Shown piece after piece: positions 23,603-34,058 of a stretch of 64,000 bases of DNA. Source of the stretch: Erythrobasidium yunnanense (Eukaryota; Basidiomycota; Cystobasidiomycetes; Erythrobasidiales; Erythrobasidiaceae); contig BCJC01000001.1 of assembly GCA_001600175.1 (NCBI GenBank), positions 1,258,065-1,322,064 of the forward strand, given 5' to 3'. The notes beneath the pieces are model-generated. The model did no database searches. It was not told the DNA's origin and worked only from the letters and a program-made list of their open reading frames with translations. The position numbers and the translations under genes were made by a program. Position 1 is the stretch's first letter. Each line of letters begins with the position of its first letter.

Positions 23603-25081
23603 TCAAGAAGACGAGGCGAAGAAAGATGTGGTTTGTTGGGTCTCAGAAGCCCCAGAGCCGGTCACCAGTCTGAAGTCAACACCGCCTTTCAGGAAGCTGC
23701 ACAAACAAGTAGGTACCTTATTAGTTCCTGGGCGCTTGCACTCTAGACGTACGCAACTCACTTGAACCAGGTGCAGCCGATGTAGTTAGGGAGGGCTTTC
23801 ATAGTCTCATCGCTCGTCAGCTCGGCGACATACGCCAAGCGGTTGCCGATGTCCACCGTCTTTGAGAGACCAGTCTCTCCGATGGCGAACTTGACAGAGT
23901 CTGAGGTGTATTTGTCTGAAGAGGCTGTCATTAGCGCGCATTAGAGTTGACAAATATTAGGAACTCACCATGGAAGTACTGCATTGTCGAGACAAAGTTG
24001 CCGGCTGCGCTAGGATAGTAGTCGATTCCGATAATGTCGACTCGCCCGTTTTGAGGGTAGTATTGGTCATACGCGTCGTTACCACCGACATTGGCTGGAA
24101 GGCGTAAAAGGAGTGATATCAGATTTGGCTTGACGACGAACAAGGTACTACACGTACGCGTAAAGAACATCTTGACGTCTGGAGCGTACTGGTCCATAGC
24201 CGCTGCAACAGCTGCCCAGCCAGCCTGGAAGTCTTCTACGCCGCCTTGATCTGCAGGCTAGTCAGCTTCAACTCATTTGACGTTCACTGCAGGTATGCTC
24301 ACAGGTGCCGTCGGTCTGATACCAGTTGACTTCATGCGCGAATCGAAGCCAAACTTCGATGCCTTCGTCGGTGAACTGTTTCATGACTTTTGCAATGTTG
24401 ACAGCTTGACTGTTGTCGCTGGCAGTAAGGCCTTGCCAGCCGCCAGTGGGCATTACAGCCGGTTGACTAAGGAAAGTCAAGGTTCAGCTATGTCATAGGA
24501 TACATTCGCGAGTGCACTCACAAGATCGCACCAGATGCCTTGACATCATCGATGACAGCTAAAAGCTGACTGCCATCGAAGGTAGAGCCTGAATGGGCCT
24601 GTGCATAGTAGCCATAGAAGGCAGACTTGGAGTTGGTCCAGGAATTGATCTGTTCCATTGTCTGCTTGGTACCACCAGCGTCGGCTTCATCAGGCAGATA
24701 GCCCCAGTGTAGGCCGTTCTTGTTGAGGAACCCGCTGCTGACAGAGGATAGATCGCCCGATCCGCTTGACGAGGTAGACGTGCCGGACGCGCTGCGAGAC
24801 GAGGCAGTAGTATTACTGATCGTGGTGCCATCATTCGAGCTACCAGAGCTCGACGAGCCTGAAGAGGAGGACGAGGTAGAAGCTTTGCAGGCGCGCTTCT
24901 TCTTGTTCGAGGATCGCGTCTTGAGCTTAGAGCCGATGTGATTTCCGTGCTGTACGGATCTCTGATGTGTGTGTGATATACGTAGTGATGAAGATGAAGA
25001 CACTCGAGCCTGTGTCTGCAGCATGAGGGTGGATGTGGCGATTAAAACTGCGAGCGCAGATGTCGTGAGAGAGTAGTGCAT
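23603..25081 (-). CDS. Secreted GH26 glycosidase (endo-beta-mannanase-like)
   Basis: Predicted 396 residues from six minus-strand exons: 25081-24522, 24466-24303, 24250-24158, 24094-23969, 23915-23762 and 23696-23603. The N-terminus is a signal peptide (to about residue 25), followed by a basic site (NKKKRAC) and a Ser/Thr-rich linker. The GH26 barrel starts near LHWGYLPDEADAGG. The acid/base Glu232 lies in RFAHEVNWY and the nucleophile Glu328 in FAIGETGL. GH26 enzymes retain configuration and mostly cleave beta-1,4-mannan. The exact substrate is inferred from the family. Splices rebuild the conserved strands (FFTPNVGGND, IDYYPSAAG). Confidence 0.86.
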
Positions 25082-25822
25082 GTTGATGTGATGTGGTTGC
25101 TACAAGGCTGAGCGTTAATCTGCAAGCATCAAGTCCTGCTAATAAGCGGAACCTACGTTGATTGGTGAGGCTTAACGAGGACGTGACGCTCCAGGCGTGT
25201 TTCGTGCGATGTGTCGTTAGTACTGATAGAAGAGGGAGAGAGAGAGAGATGCAGAAGCAGAAGCAGGCGAAAGAGAGTGAAGGTGTTTGTGCAGGACAGT
25301 CGCTGCGGACGGTTTGGATTCTTTTGGAGAAGGAAAGGCGCAGAAGCGAGAGGCGTCTCGTCGTACATTGGATTGCAGTAGAGCAGCTATTAATGTCAGT
25401 CCAGGAATAGATATAGAGAGGGTTTGTGTGCTCAGATATGCGCAGTCAGGCATGCTGTTCAGCAGGACGCGTAGAGTGTGCATTTTCAAGGCAGGAGAAC
25501 GAATGGATGCAGCACAGGAGAGGTCAGTCAGCATATAATACAGCCTCAGAGAATTGGCTGTTCTGATAACGAGCCTGCTCGAAGTGCGTCGAAGTAAGAG
25601 GAAACCCGAAAAGTAACCAAGAAGGCATTTCAACTTGCTCACGACCGTGTTATTTTCTGTTGTGCTACATGGAGTATCAATACGAGATACTACTATGGTC
25701 AAACACCAAAGACGCTGCGGGCTTGGATGCAGGACGGTAAGTACAGAGCGATAGCCTTTAATAGTCCACTATAACCAAGAATTTCTGTCTCATATTACGA
25801 CAAGTCTCTCCTGAACGGTCCA
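25082..25822. other. intergenic, upstream of the GH26 gene
   Basis: This 741-bp region lies between the GH26 start and the end of a small membrane-protein gene, both minus-strand. It should hold the GH26 promoter. It includes a short purine-rich GA/AG repeat near 25227-25262. No convincing coding frame was found: the longest minus-strand frame (about 25217-25702) lacks family-like sequence. Confidence 0.5.
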
Positions 25823-26278
25823 TCACGCCCGATCTCCTCCCCTGCTATCTGGCGCAACAGGCGGTTGACCTTGTGCCTGCGATTCAGCGTACTTCGGCAG
25901 CTCTGTATCGTGATCATCGGGTCTTTCAGTCGAGAGAGGTGCGGCAGAGGGAGGATATCGTGTCGTATAGTCTGCGTGGTTCCGATAGTAGTCTGCAGGC
26001 ACGATGGGCTCCTCTGAGGGTGCCTCGCCGCGTTTGAGGGCTTGTTCTCTCGCCAAAGCCCGCTCAACAATGCCTTTGGACATGGCTCTTCTCGCTGCTC
26101 GAGCCTGGTCGACCTGCTCCTGCGATGCCCCAACTGGAGCCAGACTGGCATCGGCTGCTTCGACGTCTCCCCTCCAGCCCTTGGCAAAAGTGCGAGGAAA
26201 CCACAGCCAAATTCCTATGAATGATATCAGGCAAATACCGCCAAGTGTAGCCGATGCGATGATGTATCCTTTGACCAT
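25823..26278 (-). CDS. small single-span membrane protein, unknown function
   Basis: Single exon, 151 residues. It begins MVKGYIIASATLGGICLISF, so a hydrophobic helix spans about residues 5-27 with a flanking Trp/Arg boundary (WLWFPRTFAKGWRG). The remainder is hydrophilic with a helical Arg/Ala-rich section (QARAARRAMSKGIVERALAR) and a disordered Pro-rich end containing DTELPKYAES, an LPxY-type motif that in other fungal membrane proteins recruits Rsp5-like ligases. The function of this motif here is inference. The upstream leader may contain an intron (GTGAGTCG ... TTTTCCCCCAG). Confidence 0.55.
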   Translation of the reverse strand: MVKGYIIASATLGGICLISFIGIWLWFPRTFAKGWRGDVEAADASLAPVGASQEQVDQARAARRAMSKGIVERALAREQALKRGEAPSEEPIVPADYYRNHADYTTRYPPSAAPLSTERPDDHDTELPKYAESQAQGQPPVAPDSRGGDRA

Positions 26279-26963
26279 GCTGACGAAATTTGGGGCTCGT
26301 TTGAGGTTTGAGGGGGATCCAACGAGACTGGGGGAAAATGCTCAGACTTTCCAGGCTACGAGGTGATAGCATCATGAACACGACTCACAATCGCTTTTAC
26401 TTGAGCTGGGCAACGTGTTTGTCTGCGATTCCCGCTGGTGCACGGCGATATGGCGGCGCTCGCTGTCCGGCTTCAAGTCAAGGACCAAAGTGCAAAGGGA
26501 GATGGACTCGGACGATGTCAGAGATGCAAACAGCTTGTTGCGCAACTCAAAGATCAGAAAAGACTCCCTATATATAATTAGGAACTGCCGGCACTCACAG
26601 TCGCCGGCAGGAAACATGTGCTCATCGGTCCATATCTTCGATGACGCAGGGCATTCAAGATGTTTCCCCTTGCAAGGCGTCTGTACCTCTCACACTTGTA
26701 CTGCATTTAGCCTGTCTAATTACTTCACTCTGACTTCTTGGCGACCTTACCGCTATGATACATGACTTTCTACGTCTAATTTCTCGCATCTACTGAGTGT
26801 CCGTCTATCTACGTTAGAGCACTGCAACTTCTAGCGAGCTGTCTCTCTATCCTAAATCTAAATGCGAACGAAAAGATATAAACCTCTAATAAAGACTACA
26901 AGGGGAGATGAAGTTCGGCTTCGAAAGAAGGTGTGTTAAAAAGGGATAACCGGATCGACAGGT
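26279..26963. other. intergenic between the small membrane protein and PRM10
   Basis: 685 bp holding the promoter of the small membrane-protein gene and the PRM10 3' end. A perfect 8-bp inverted repeat (CTGCCGGC .. GCCGGCAG, 10-nt loop) lies at 26585-26610. No gene recognised. Confidence 0.5.
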
Positions 26964-29900
26964 TTAGAATGTCATTAGGCCACCACGACGTTTGCCTAAA
27001 GAACGAAGAGATCAGCCGATTCCATTTTATCGAGGGACTTGGCACGCACCGAATGGATAGCACAAGGCACAAGAAAGAAGCAAGCCGACGACTAAACCGA
27101 TCACCACAGTTAAGAGCTGTTGTGCGACGGCAAAACCAGAGGCAAACACGGCGGTAGAATCGTTGGATGTCGTTGCGAAATTGAGGAGACCGCCCTGCGC
27201 GGCAAGGCTTAGCATCCGAAGGAGAAGCCTCGAGAGAGGAGACATACATTACCAAGACCAGACGGAAGCTGGAACAGGATGGGAACGCAAGAAACGATGA
27301 AGGCGGTATTCTGGAAGAATTTGCCCCAGATGTTGCCGAGCAGGCCAACAACCAGAGCACCAAGAGCACTAGAGATGTCCGACCTTCCAGGAAAGCCATA
27401 CGTTGACCAGTGATTAGCATTCCAACCGATGCCTGCTATGACTACCATGGCGATCAGTTCCTTGTTGATTCTAGCCTGATTGCGGAGAGCAAGACCAAGT
27501 GGAAAGCCAGGAACTGCCAGCCAGAAGAACCATTTGCCGATGGTCGACTGGTACCAGGGCGCTCCAAGAGGATGAGCGCCTGCACATAGGCCGTCGTTGG
27601 CGGTGTATACCTGCAGGCGCGACTTTAGCCAACTCGCTTGCAAGACAGAAGCGTCTTTCTCTTACCGCCTGATTTGACACGAGTTCCCATACGTTAGCAC
27701 CCAACGAGATGCCGAACCCAAGAAAAAGAGAGCTGATCGTATCATCATCAGTAAAGGAAACTTACAGAATGAAGACTGACGCACTACACCACGGCATAGA
27801 CGATGCGGACACTGCCAGAGACGATCGACCTCGTCTGTAACTCAAGAGCAGCTACGCATACGGGCCTAAGTTGGGGCATGCAGTCAGCATCTTCCGGATC
27901 TCTCTCACTTCCACCACTTACCATCCGGGTAAAATGAGGACGATGGATGCGCTCGTGATCGAAGCGTAGCAGAACATGCGTGTCGAAGCCAAAGCGGAGG
28001 CCGTGAATGAGATAATCTGGCCATGCAAAAGTCAGTGACGGCATTATGTTCCTGCCAGTACACCACGACTTACCGCCGCGATAAAGATCTCGAATATCGA
28101 CGATAAGATATCGCTGCGTGCCGCAATGAAGCACTGGACGGCCACCAGCAGAGCGCCCAGCGGCGCAATGACTAGCAAGTCAATGAAGCTAGCATTGAAA
28201 GCAGCTATTGATATCATCGAAGAAGCCCAGGCTCCGAAAAGTACGAGCCAGTAGTTGTTGTAATGCGGCTTTGCCTTCATGATATTGCTGATCTCGATAG
28301 ACGCCTCCTCTGCGCCAATCTTGTCGTGCATGACTTCCCAGTGCAGGACGGCGATGTCTGTCAACTTACCTAAATCAAGTCCGGCGGTCTGCTTGATAAA
28401 CTTGATCTCTGATGTGTGTGTAGCGGGATCGGTGAAGGAGACGATAAGGAAGTTCACAATGTAAATGACTTGTATATCGATATCGAGGACTTTGGCTGTT
28501 TGCTGAAGCTGGTACTCCAGGCGATGCGACGGCGCACCGAACATCATAAGTGCTCGGCCTAGACGTAGAATGAAGTCTTGCCTCTGCAAGATAGCAGCGA
28601 CATGCATAGTGATGAAAATCTCATCCTGCCTTCGTCTATCCTTCCTGCGCCGAACAGGCTTGCTCTTCTCGCCAAAATTCACCTTCTCGTCGAAGTATCC
28701 GCTTTCCCTCGGCGACTCTTCTACCGCAGGTGTTCCAGGGACAGAGCCTGAAGTCTTTGCTTTGTATACAGCTGATTTGTGGTGATACTTGTCGGCACGT
28801 AGATGCTCCCTTGCTAAGGATTCAGACTTCTTTGCAATGTCCTTGTTGAAGTCCACAACCTGGCCTGGAAGTTTCCCTAAGCTACTCAGATTGAGCTGCG
28901 ATCCGGTCTTCCTCTGATACAGGCTCGGCTTTTGTAGAGGTGGTGTTATTGCAGGACTTAGGAGGGGCGATCCCGTGGGCGATGTAGGGGCGGATTGGGA
29001 GAGGCTACGATGCGTTGGCACTTCAGGTAGGGAGTGACGGCTGAGAGAAGTTGCTATAAGCCGAAGCTAAGAATTATCCCGATTTGCTATCTCACCTTAA
29101 CTTGTATGCAGGTCGCTGTGGGGTCAACGTGCCAGTCCCCGGCTGAGCTGCACCTGTCAAGTTGAGTGCTGATGTCTGCAAGGCGCCAATGACGCCGACT
29201 TTGTCCCTAGAGGCAGCTGCAACAGCATGACTAGAACCTCGGAAGAAATTGGAGACGTGATGTCGACCATCAGAAACACCTGCCGAGCTGGGACGGCCTT
29301 GTTCAAGTTCGTTCGCAGGGCTCCTGTCGCTGGGACTGCCACTACGCGACGCAACGAGTGTTGCAGAGGAGGAATATGCTGACTGCGGCTGATCGTAGAG
29401 CTTGAGAAGCGCTGAAAGCACTCCATTACCTTGAGGCGCGCGCTGAGCTCCGGATGGTATATCGTCGTCATATAAAGTCCTCGATACGCTGGTTACGCCG
29501 CGGGCGCGGGTGGGCGAGTTCTCAGCAGAGTTGTTTCGAGATTGTCCAGGACGCCTAAACATGGACTTTGCCTTATGGACGGCAACAAGTTTAGCTGCCT
29601 CCTTCGTGAAAGTTCGCCCTCTTTTGCTTGAGGAAGCAATAGGTAGGCCATCTCGTTCCCCTACCGGTATGTTCATGGTTGCATCCGGAGTGCCAGGTCG
29701 CGACGTGTTGGGCGTCACTCCGCTTGCAGGCGTAGGCGTTCCATCTGATCCTGCATCGAAATACGCGAAGGGTTCGTCGCTAGGCGTACTTGGCCTGGAC
29801 AAAACATGTTCAGTCAGCTAATCAGGATTTGTAGAAATTAAAGCTCACATCGGCAGCAGAACGTGGCCAGGGTGATTTGTGCTTGGTCCGGCCTGCTCGT

Positions 29901-30244
29901 CGTTATCATCTGGTCACGAGCATGCTAGCTTAGCGGGCGCCAGCAGCACGTATAGTTGCTCTACTTGACTCACGGCCATGCTCGTCCTCACTCAGGCCAA
30001 CCCACTGTACTTTTCGGCGTTTGCTATTCTTGCCAGATTCAGGTGACTGATTAGATTGCCCAACAGATTGGTGCGGTTGATATTGCTGCTGCTGCTGTTC
30101 AGGAGACCTTGTGTGATGCAGAGTCAGCTGCCGCCGCAGCTCGCTCAGGTTGCGCTCGCGCAAAGCAGCTTCTTCTTCTTCTTGACGTGTTTGTTGCTGA
30201 GCGTCGAGATTTGCAGTTTGCGACGTGTTTTGCTCTTCTGCCAT
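26964..30244 (-). CDS. PRM10: Prm10-like ThrE/DUF1212 multispan membrane protein
   Basis: Predicted 925 residues from ten minus-strand exons: 30244-29974, 29909-29849, 29794-29096, 29040-28074, 28016-27922, 27865-27788, 27732-27666, 27610-27248, 27194-27050 and 26995-26964. The first ~500 residues are polar and Ser/Pro-rich, with KRRKVQWVGLSEDEHG, as in fungal Prm10 proteins. The ThrE domain starts near FITMHVAAILQRQDFILRLG and has about ten helices (ALMMFGAPSHRLE, ARSDILSSIFEIFIAA, GFGISLGANVWELV, and so on). Bacterial ThrE exports Thr/Ser; in yeast the gene responds to pheromone, but its transport activity is unproven. The last exon gives YPFGKRRGGLMTF, the usual family end. The intron 6 junction is the least certain. 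Confidence 0.88.
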
Positions 30245-30955
30245 CCTACGCTGCGAACATACAGGCTTGTACTCTTCACGCTAGGCTAACTACGCGGATT
30301 CCGACGATGTTGAGGGAGACTGAAAGAGCAGGGTCTTGCGCTGATATGCCCCGGCCTCTGCTTATCCTGTGGCTTCACGGCTTGTCTTCCAACTTTTCAA
30401 AGCTGTCAGACACCAATACCAACGTTACAATATCAATAACGTACCACAGTGCACTCTAACCTTGCCTGCACCCTACAGGCTCTTCAGCCCAGCTGAAACC
30501 GAAGCGTGATGAAGATGCACCAAGAATTCTGGAAAGAACGGCGGAAGAGAGAAGGAAGGAAGGAGGGCTGACGTTGAAGATGGGGAAGATTTGCACTACC
30601 AAACGAAGCAAGAGTGCACGTTCTCGCATGGACAGGTCAACTTGGACGTCGCGCAGAGGTCTATGGGGCTACAGGAGCCTGGAGAAGCAATTAGAAGTGA
30701 CAGCAGAGGCCAGACGCGAGAAGCAGAAGCTGGTCAAGTTCAGAAGCGGGCTTCGCTTGCGAATTCCGCAACGGTGAAAGCATCTTCGAGCATATCGGAT
30801 TCGTCGCATATGTTCGCAAATGGAGCTACGCTGCAGCAGAAACCGATGGCGATATCGCAGTACGCATGAGATGTGGGTTATCGCACAATCGTATAGCGAT
30901 TCGCGCTTGGTCCGCGCAAAAATCCTGCTCGACCGTTGGACACCGCGATCATGCT
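30245..30955. other. gap with possible unresolved plus-strand coding
   Basis: 711 bp between the PRM10 start and the amidase stop. Two plus-strand frames look partly coding. One at about 30483-30775 begins SSAQLKPKRDEDAPRILERT and becomes Arg/Lys-rich. Another, about 30530-30869, has more normal composition and ends KPMAISQYA. A plausible intron (GTACCA, CTAAC, CTACAG, about 30438-30480) lies upstream, but I could not join these into one gene without stops. It may also be only PRM10 promoter plus amidase 3' UTR. Confidence 0.25.
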
Positions 30956-32474
30956 TCACAACTGCGACTTCCAGGTACCCTCAGCTTCGAAGACAGCAGA
31001 GACGTGGTCTGCTACATCTAGAAGGTGCATATCCCAGTATCTAGGCGCGATCAGCGACATTCCTATGGGCAGCCTTTTCGTCCCGCCAAAGCCTGGCAGG
31101 TTGATGACTGGAACATGCAGCGCCTAGACCAGTACCTTAGCCGAATGGGGATATATGCAGAGGGTAGACTTACCGTCCATATGACGTTGAAACTGGAATC
31201 ACCGGTCCACTTCAAGCCTTCCGGTGCTTCGCCCGGTGCACTTATAGTTAGGACGGCATCATACTCCTTTGCTAGAGCATCAAATCTTGGGCGCAGCGTA
31301 GCATAACCATCCACTGCATCTCGATACTGTTTCCAGCTCTGGCCCTGTCCTTCATTTACGAAGGACAGTAGCATATCGTCCAGCTCATTCGCTCCCGGCT
31401 TCCTTTCCGCTATAATGTTGACACTGAGCTCCTTCGTGGCGATTGTCCTGAACCAAGTAGGCGCCTGGTCAAACTCAATCGGTAGTACCAGCTCTTCGCA
31501 CTTGATATTCCGGCTTTGCAGTGCAATTATGGCAGCTTCAATCGCTGCGACAGCATCTTGCGATGCTTTCGGCCACATAGGGCTCTTACACCACCCTATC
31601 CTGATACTGGAAGGCGATTCGATGGCTTTCCGCGGGTTCTCTGGCAGCTTGAGCTGGGCAGCCAATAGTTGTATATCGCTCATTGAGCGTGCGAAGAAGC
31701 CAATGGTATCTAGGCTCTTGCAGAAGCCTTTGCAGCCTTGCAGAGAGATCACCTCCCATGTCGACTTGAAGCCATATATCCCGCAGAAGGATGCTGGTCT
31801 GACAATAGATCCGAAGGTCTGGGTGCCAATGGAGAGGGGTACGTGGTAATCTGCGACGGCTGCCGCAGATCCGGAAGAACTGCCGCCTGGACTGTGAGCT
31901 AGATTATGGGGATTCTTGGTGTCTTTGCCGTTCATGGTCATTGCGAGGTCGGTCGTTACCTGCGGGTACTCAGCCAACCCTAGAGCTCTTAGAGAGATGT
32001 AATACTGACCGTCTTGCCTAAGAAATCCTGCTCGTCAACGAAAGATCGCCAGGCTGCAGAAAGCCCAGGCACCTACCCATCACGAGACATCCAGCACTTC
32101 GCAGCAGAGTGACTATGGCTGCGTCAATATCGCAGAGATGATTGTTGTAATTGGACGAGCCAAAGCAGGTAGGCATGTCTAGATGCGATACGTCAGGTCC
32201 AGCATGCATTGGCTCTTGTCGATACATCAATACCGGAGGTGTAGAAGAGATCCTTGACGCCGACTGGGATACCAAAGAGAGGACCGCGTTGATGTACTGG
32301 AACGTCATCCAGCTGTTGCGCTGCCTTCAGAACCTGGCTTTCGTCGAGATGCACCCATGCCGCAATGTCGCTTCTATCTTGAATCCGCTGCAACAGGGGC
32401 CGGCTTAGCTCTTCAACAGTCAGACTACCATCTCGTATCTTGTCAGCGATCTCGCATGCGGATAGGCGCTCCAT
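30956..32474 (-). CDS. Amidase-signature family hydrolase
   Basis: Predicted 434 residues from five minus-strand exons: 32474-32234, 32178-32077, 32017-32010, 31959-31174 and 31123-30956. Amidase-signature enzymes hydrolyse amide bonds with a Ser-cisSer-Lys triad. The Lys is in GIPVGVKDLF, the Gly/Ser signature in HSPGGSSSGSAAAVA, and the nucleophile Ser in TFGSIVRPASFCG. Exon 3 is only 8 nt and supplies the codons for Lys-Thr in MGKTVTTDLAM; without it the frame breaks, so the micro-exon is well supported. The C-terminus HVPVINLPGFGG matches the family. The substrate is unknown. No signal peptide, so probably cytosolic. Confidence 0.88.
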
Positions 32475-32934
32475 GAGTGAATACGAAAGAAGCCGAGCTG
32501 CGACCGCCGACCAAAATGGCTGTCCTTACTTGAGTGCACAAGTCTGAACACACGAGTCGTAAAACGCATACCCATTCCTACTTGCGTCGTCAGGTCGCAA
32601 ACGTCAGACCTTCCATCCGGTCCGCAGTCGAGATCCGTATGCACACCTCTCTAGCAACAAACAACCATCAACTTAGGCTGAACCGAAGGTGGATGGGATC
32701 ACTTTACTCGACCAGTCAACGTAGTAGCTGTCTGCGTTTCTTACCATGCTATGTGGTCAGACTTCACCGCCAGCTCGAGGGATCGACTTTCTCAGTTCCA
32801 TAATGCATACCGGTCATCGGTGAACGCGTACAACCATTCGATCTCAACGATGTTGATAAAAGCTCTGCGTCAGTCTGTCTGCCTTTTAGAACGCAAGAGA
32901 ATGAGACATCGCATTTAGCTGAAGTTGCCCATCA
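32475..32934. other. intergenic upstream of the amidase
   Basis: 460 bp holding the amidase promoter and the 3' side of the unresolved minus-strand region that follows. No clear feature on either strand. Confidence 0.45.
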
Positions 32935-33873
32935 AACAGGCCCTATCAAGCGTATAGGAACAACGGGCTCGCAGTAGGGCTCAGGCAGTCTTAAGAGAGG
33001 ACCGGCTTTGGCCTCTTCTTGTCCGATGGTGGGCTTGATGGCCTGTAGACACACGTGTACCGGAGTCGTACAACCGAAGCCTGCCCAAGCCTTACTCCAT
33101 TTCGTAGTCAGATCGCATTTGGATGCGCAACATGCGTTAGGTAGATTTGCAGGTCGCGAGTCTAGCGAGATATGTCCGGCTTTCCGCTCCATATTGCTTC
33201 CACAAGCTTGCCGCTCTTTTGCTTCTCAATCATCTGCACAGCCAGCGACATTTGCAAGCATTGACAGAAAGCTATCTGACTGATGTAGTCAACGTCCTTG
33301 CAAGTCCGCCTTGCGAAAGCAGCAGGAAGAAGATGAAGAAAGTTTGAGGATAAGCCGTCCCGCGATATGAGCTTTTCATCACAGAAATAGCTTTTACCGT
33401 AAGCTACCATGATTGAGAGTCTGTAACTCAGGTCTCCCTCCCAAATCTGCCCAAACCCCGCAACCAACCTCCCTACGCTTTCTCCTCCCTCACCTCTCGC
33501 GACTGATTTCGACAAAATCTCAAAGTCGACAGTTTTCAGCTCAAATCCTCAAGGGATATCACAAGACTCATATCGAACGGTGATGGTGATGCAATGACTG
33601 CTCGAAAGCGGACCTGTGTGTCTTCGTCCGACAGCCAGACCTCGAAGGGTTGCTCGACGCTGACCACGACATTTCGTAGATTTCGCTCGAAGACCACCAA
33701 TGATAGCTGAAAAAGCAATATACAACAACTATGCAGCCCTCGAAACCGCGGTAGCTCAGCTCATCCAGAGGCAGGACCTCAAGCTCGCCAGGAGGATTAT
33801 CGCGCCGGCACGAGATCGTTGTCAATCCTGGTACTGCTGCGCTGGCGATACTCTCTACAATATACCTGGCCAT
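32935..33873 (-). CDS. unresolved minus-strand gene, several coding-like exons
   Basis: Coding-like pieces on the minus strand suggest one gene, but I could not fix its splicing. The likely start is ATG 33873 (MARYIVESIASAAVPGLTTI). After a TTTTTCAG acceptor at 33707, the frame reads LSLVVFERNLRNVVVSVEQP, then FEVWLSDEDTQ. A third piece gives LKTVDFEILSKSVARG (about 33540-33490), perhaps after a TTTGAG acceptor. Near the end, GFGCTTPVHVCLQAIKPTIG and LRLPEPYCEPVVPIRLIGPV precede a stop at 32932-32934. Several candidate donors are weak (GTCCTG, GTCCGC). I recognise no family. It is divergent from the PHD-like gene with 185 bp between starts. Confidence 0.35.
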
Positions 33874-34058
33874 GTCGATTGTCCTTATAAGGTCAGCGCC
33901 TTCGGCCTGGACGACGGCACATGGTGAATATCCTCTTCCCTGAAAGAGATCGCTCGTTCAACCAGCTTGCTCTTCCCTCAGGCTCGTGGGAAAGTTTGAA
34001 CGTCATCATGTATGGGAGCTGGAGCAAATGACGGAGGTTGGTCGCTTCCGCTTTCATT

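Noticed and set aside
25217-25702. 161-codon minus-strand frame upstream of the GH26 gene
   Set aside because: Low-complexity, crosses a GA-rich repeat, has no recognisable domain and lies where the promoter is expected.
33700-33927. Plus-strand frame starting MIAEKAIYNNYAAL
   Set aside because: It overlaps the better minus-strand reading (MARYIVESIA...) and has no splice partner into the PHD-like gene.
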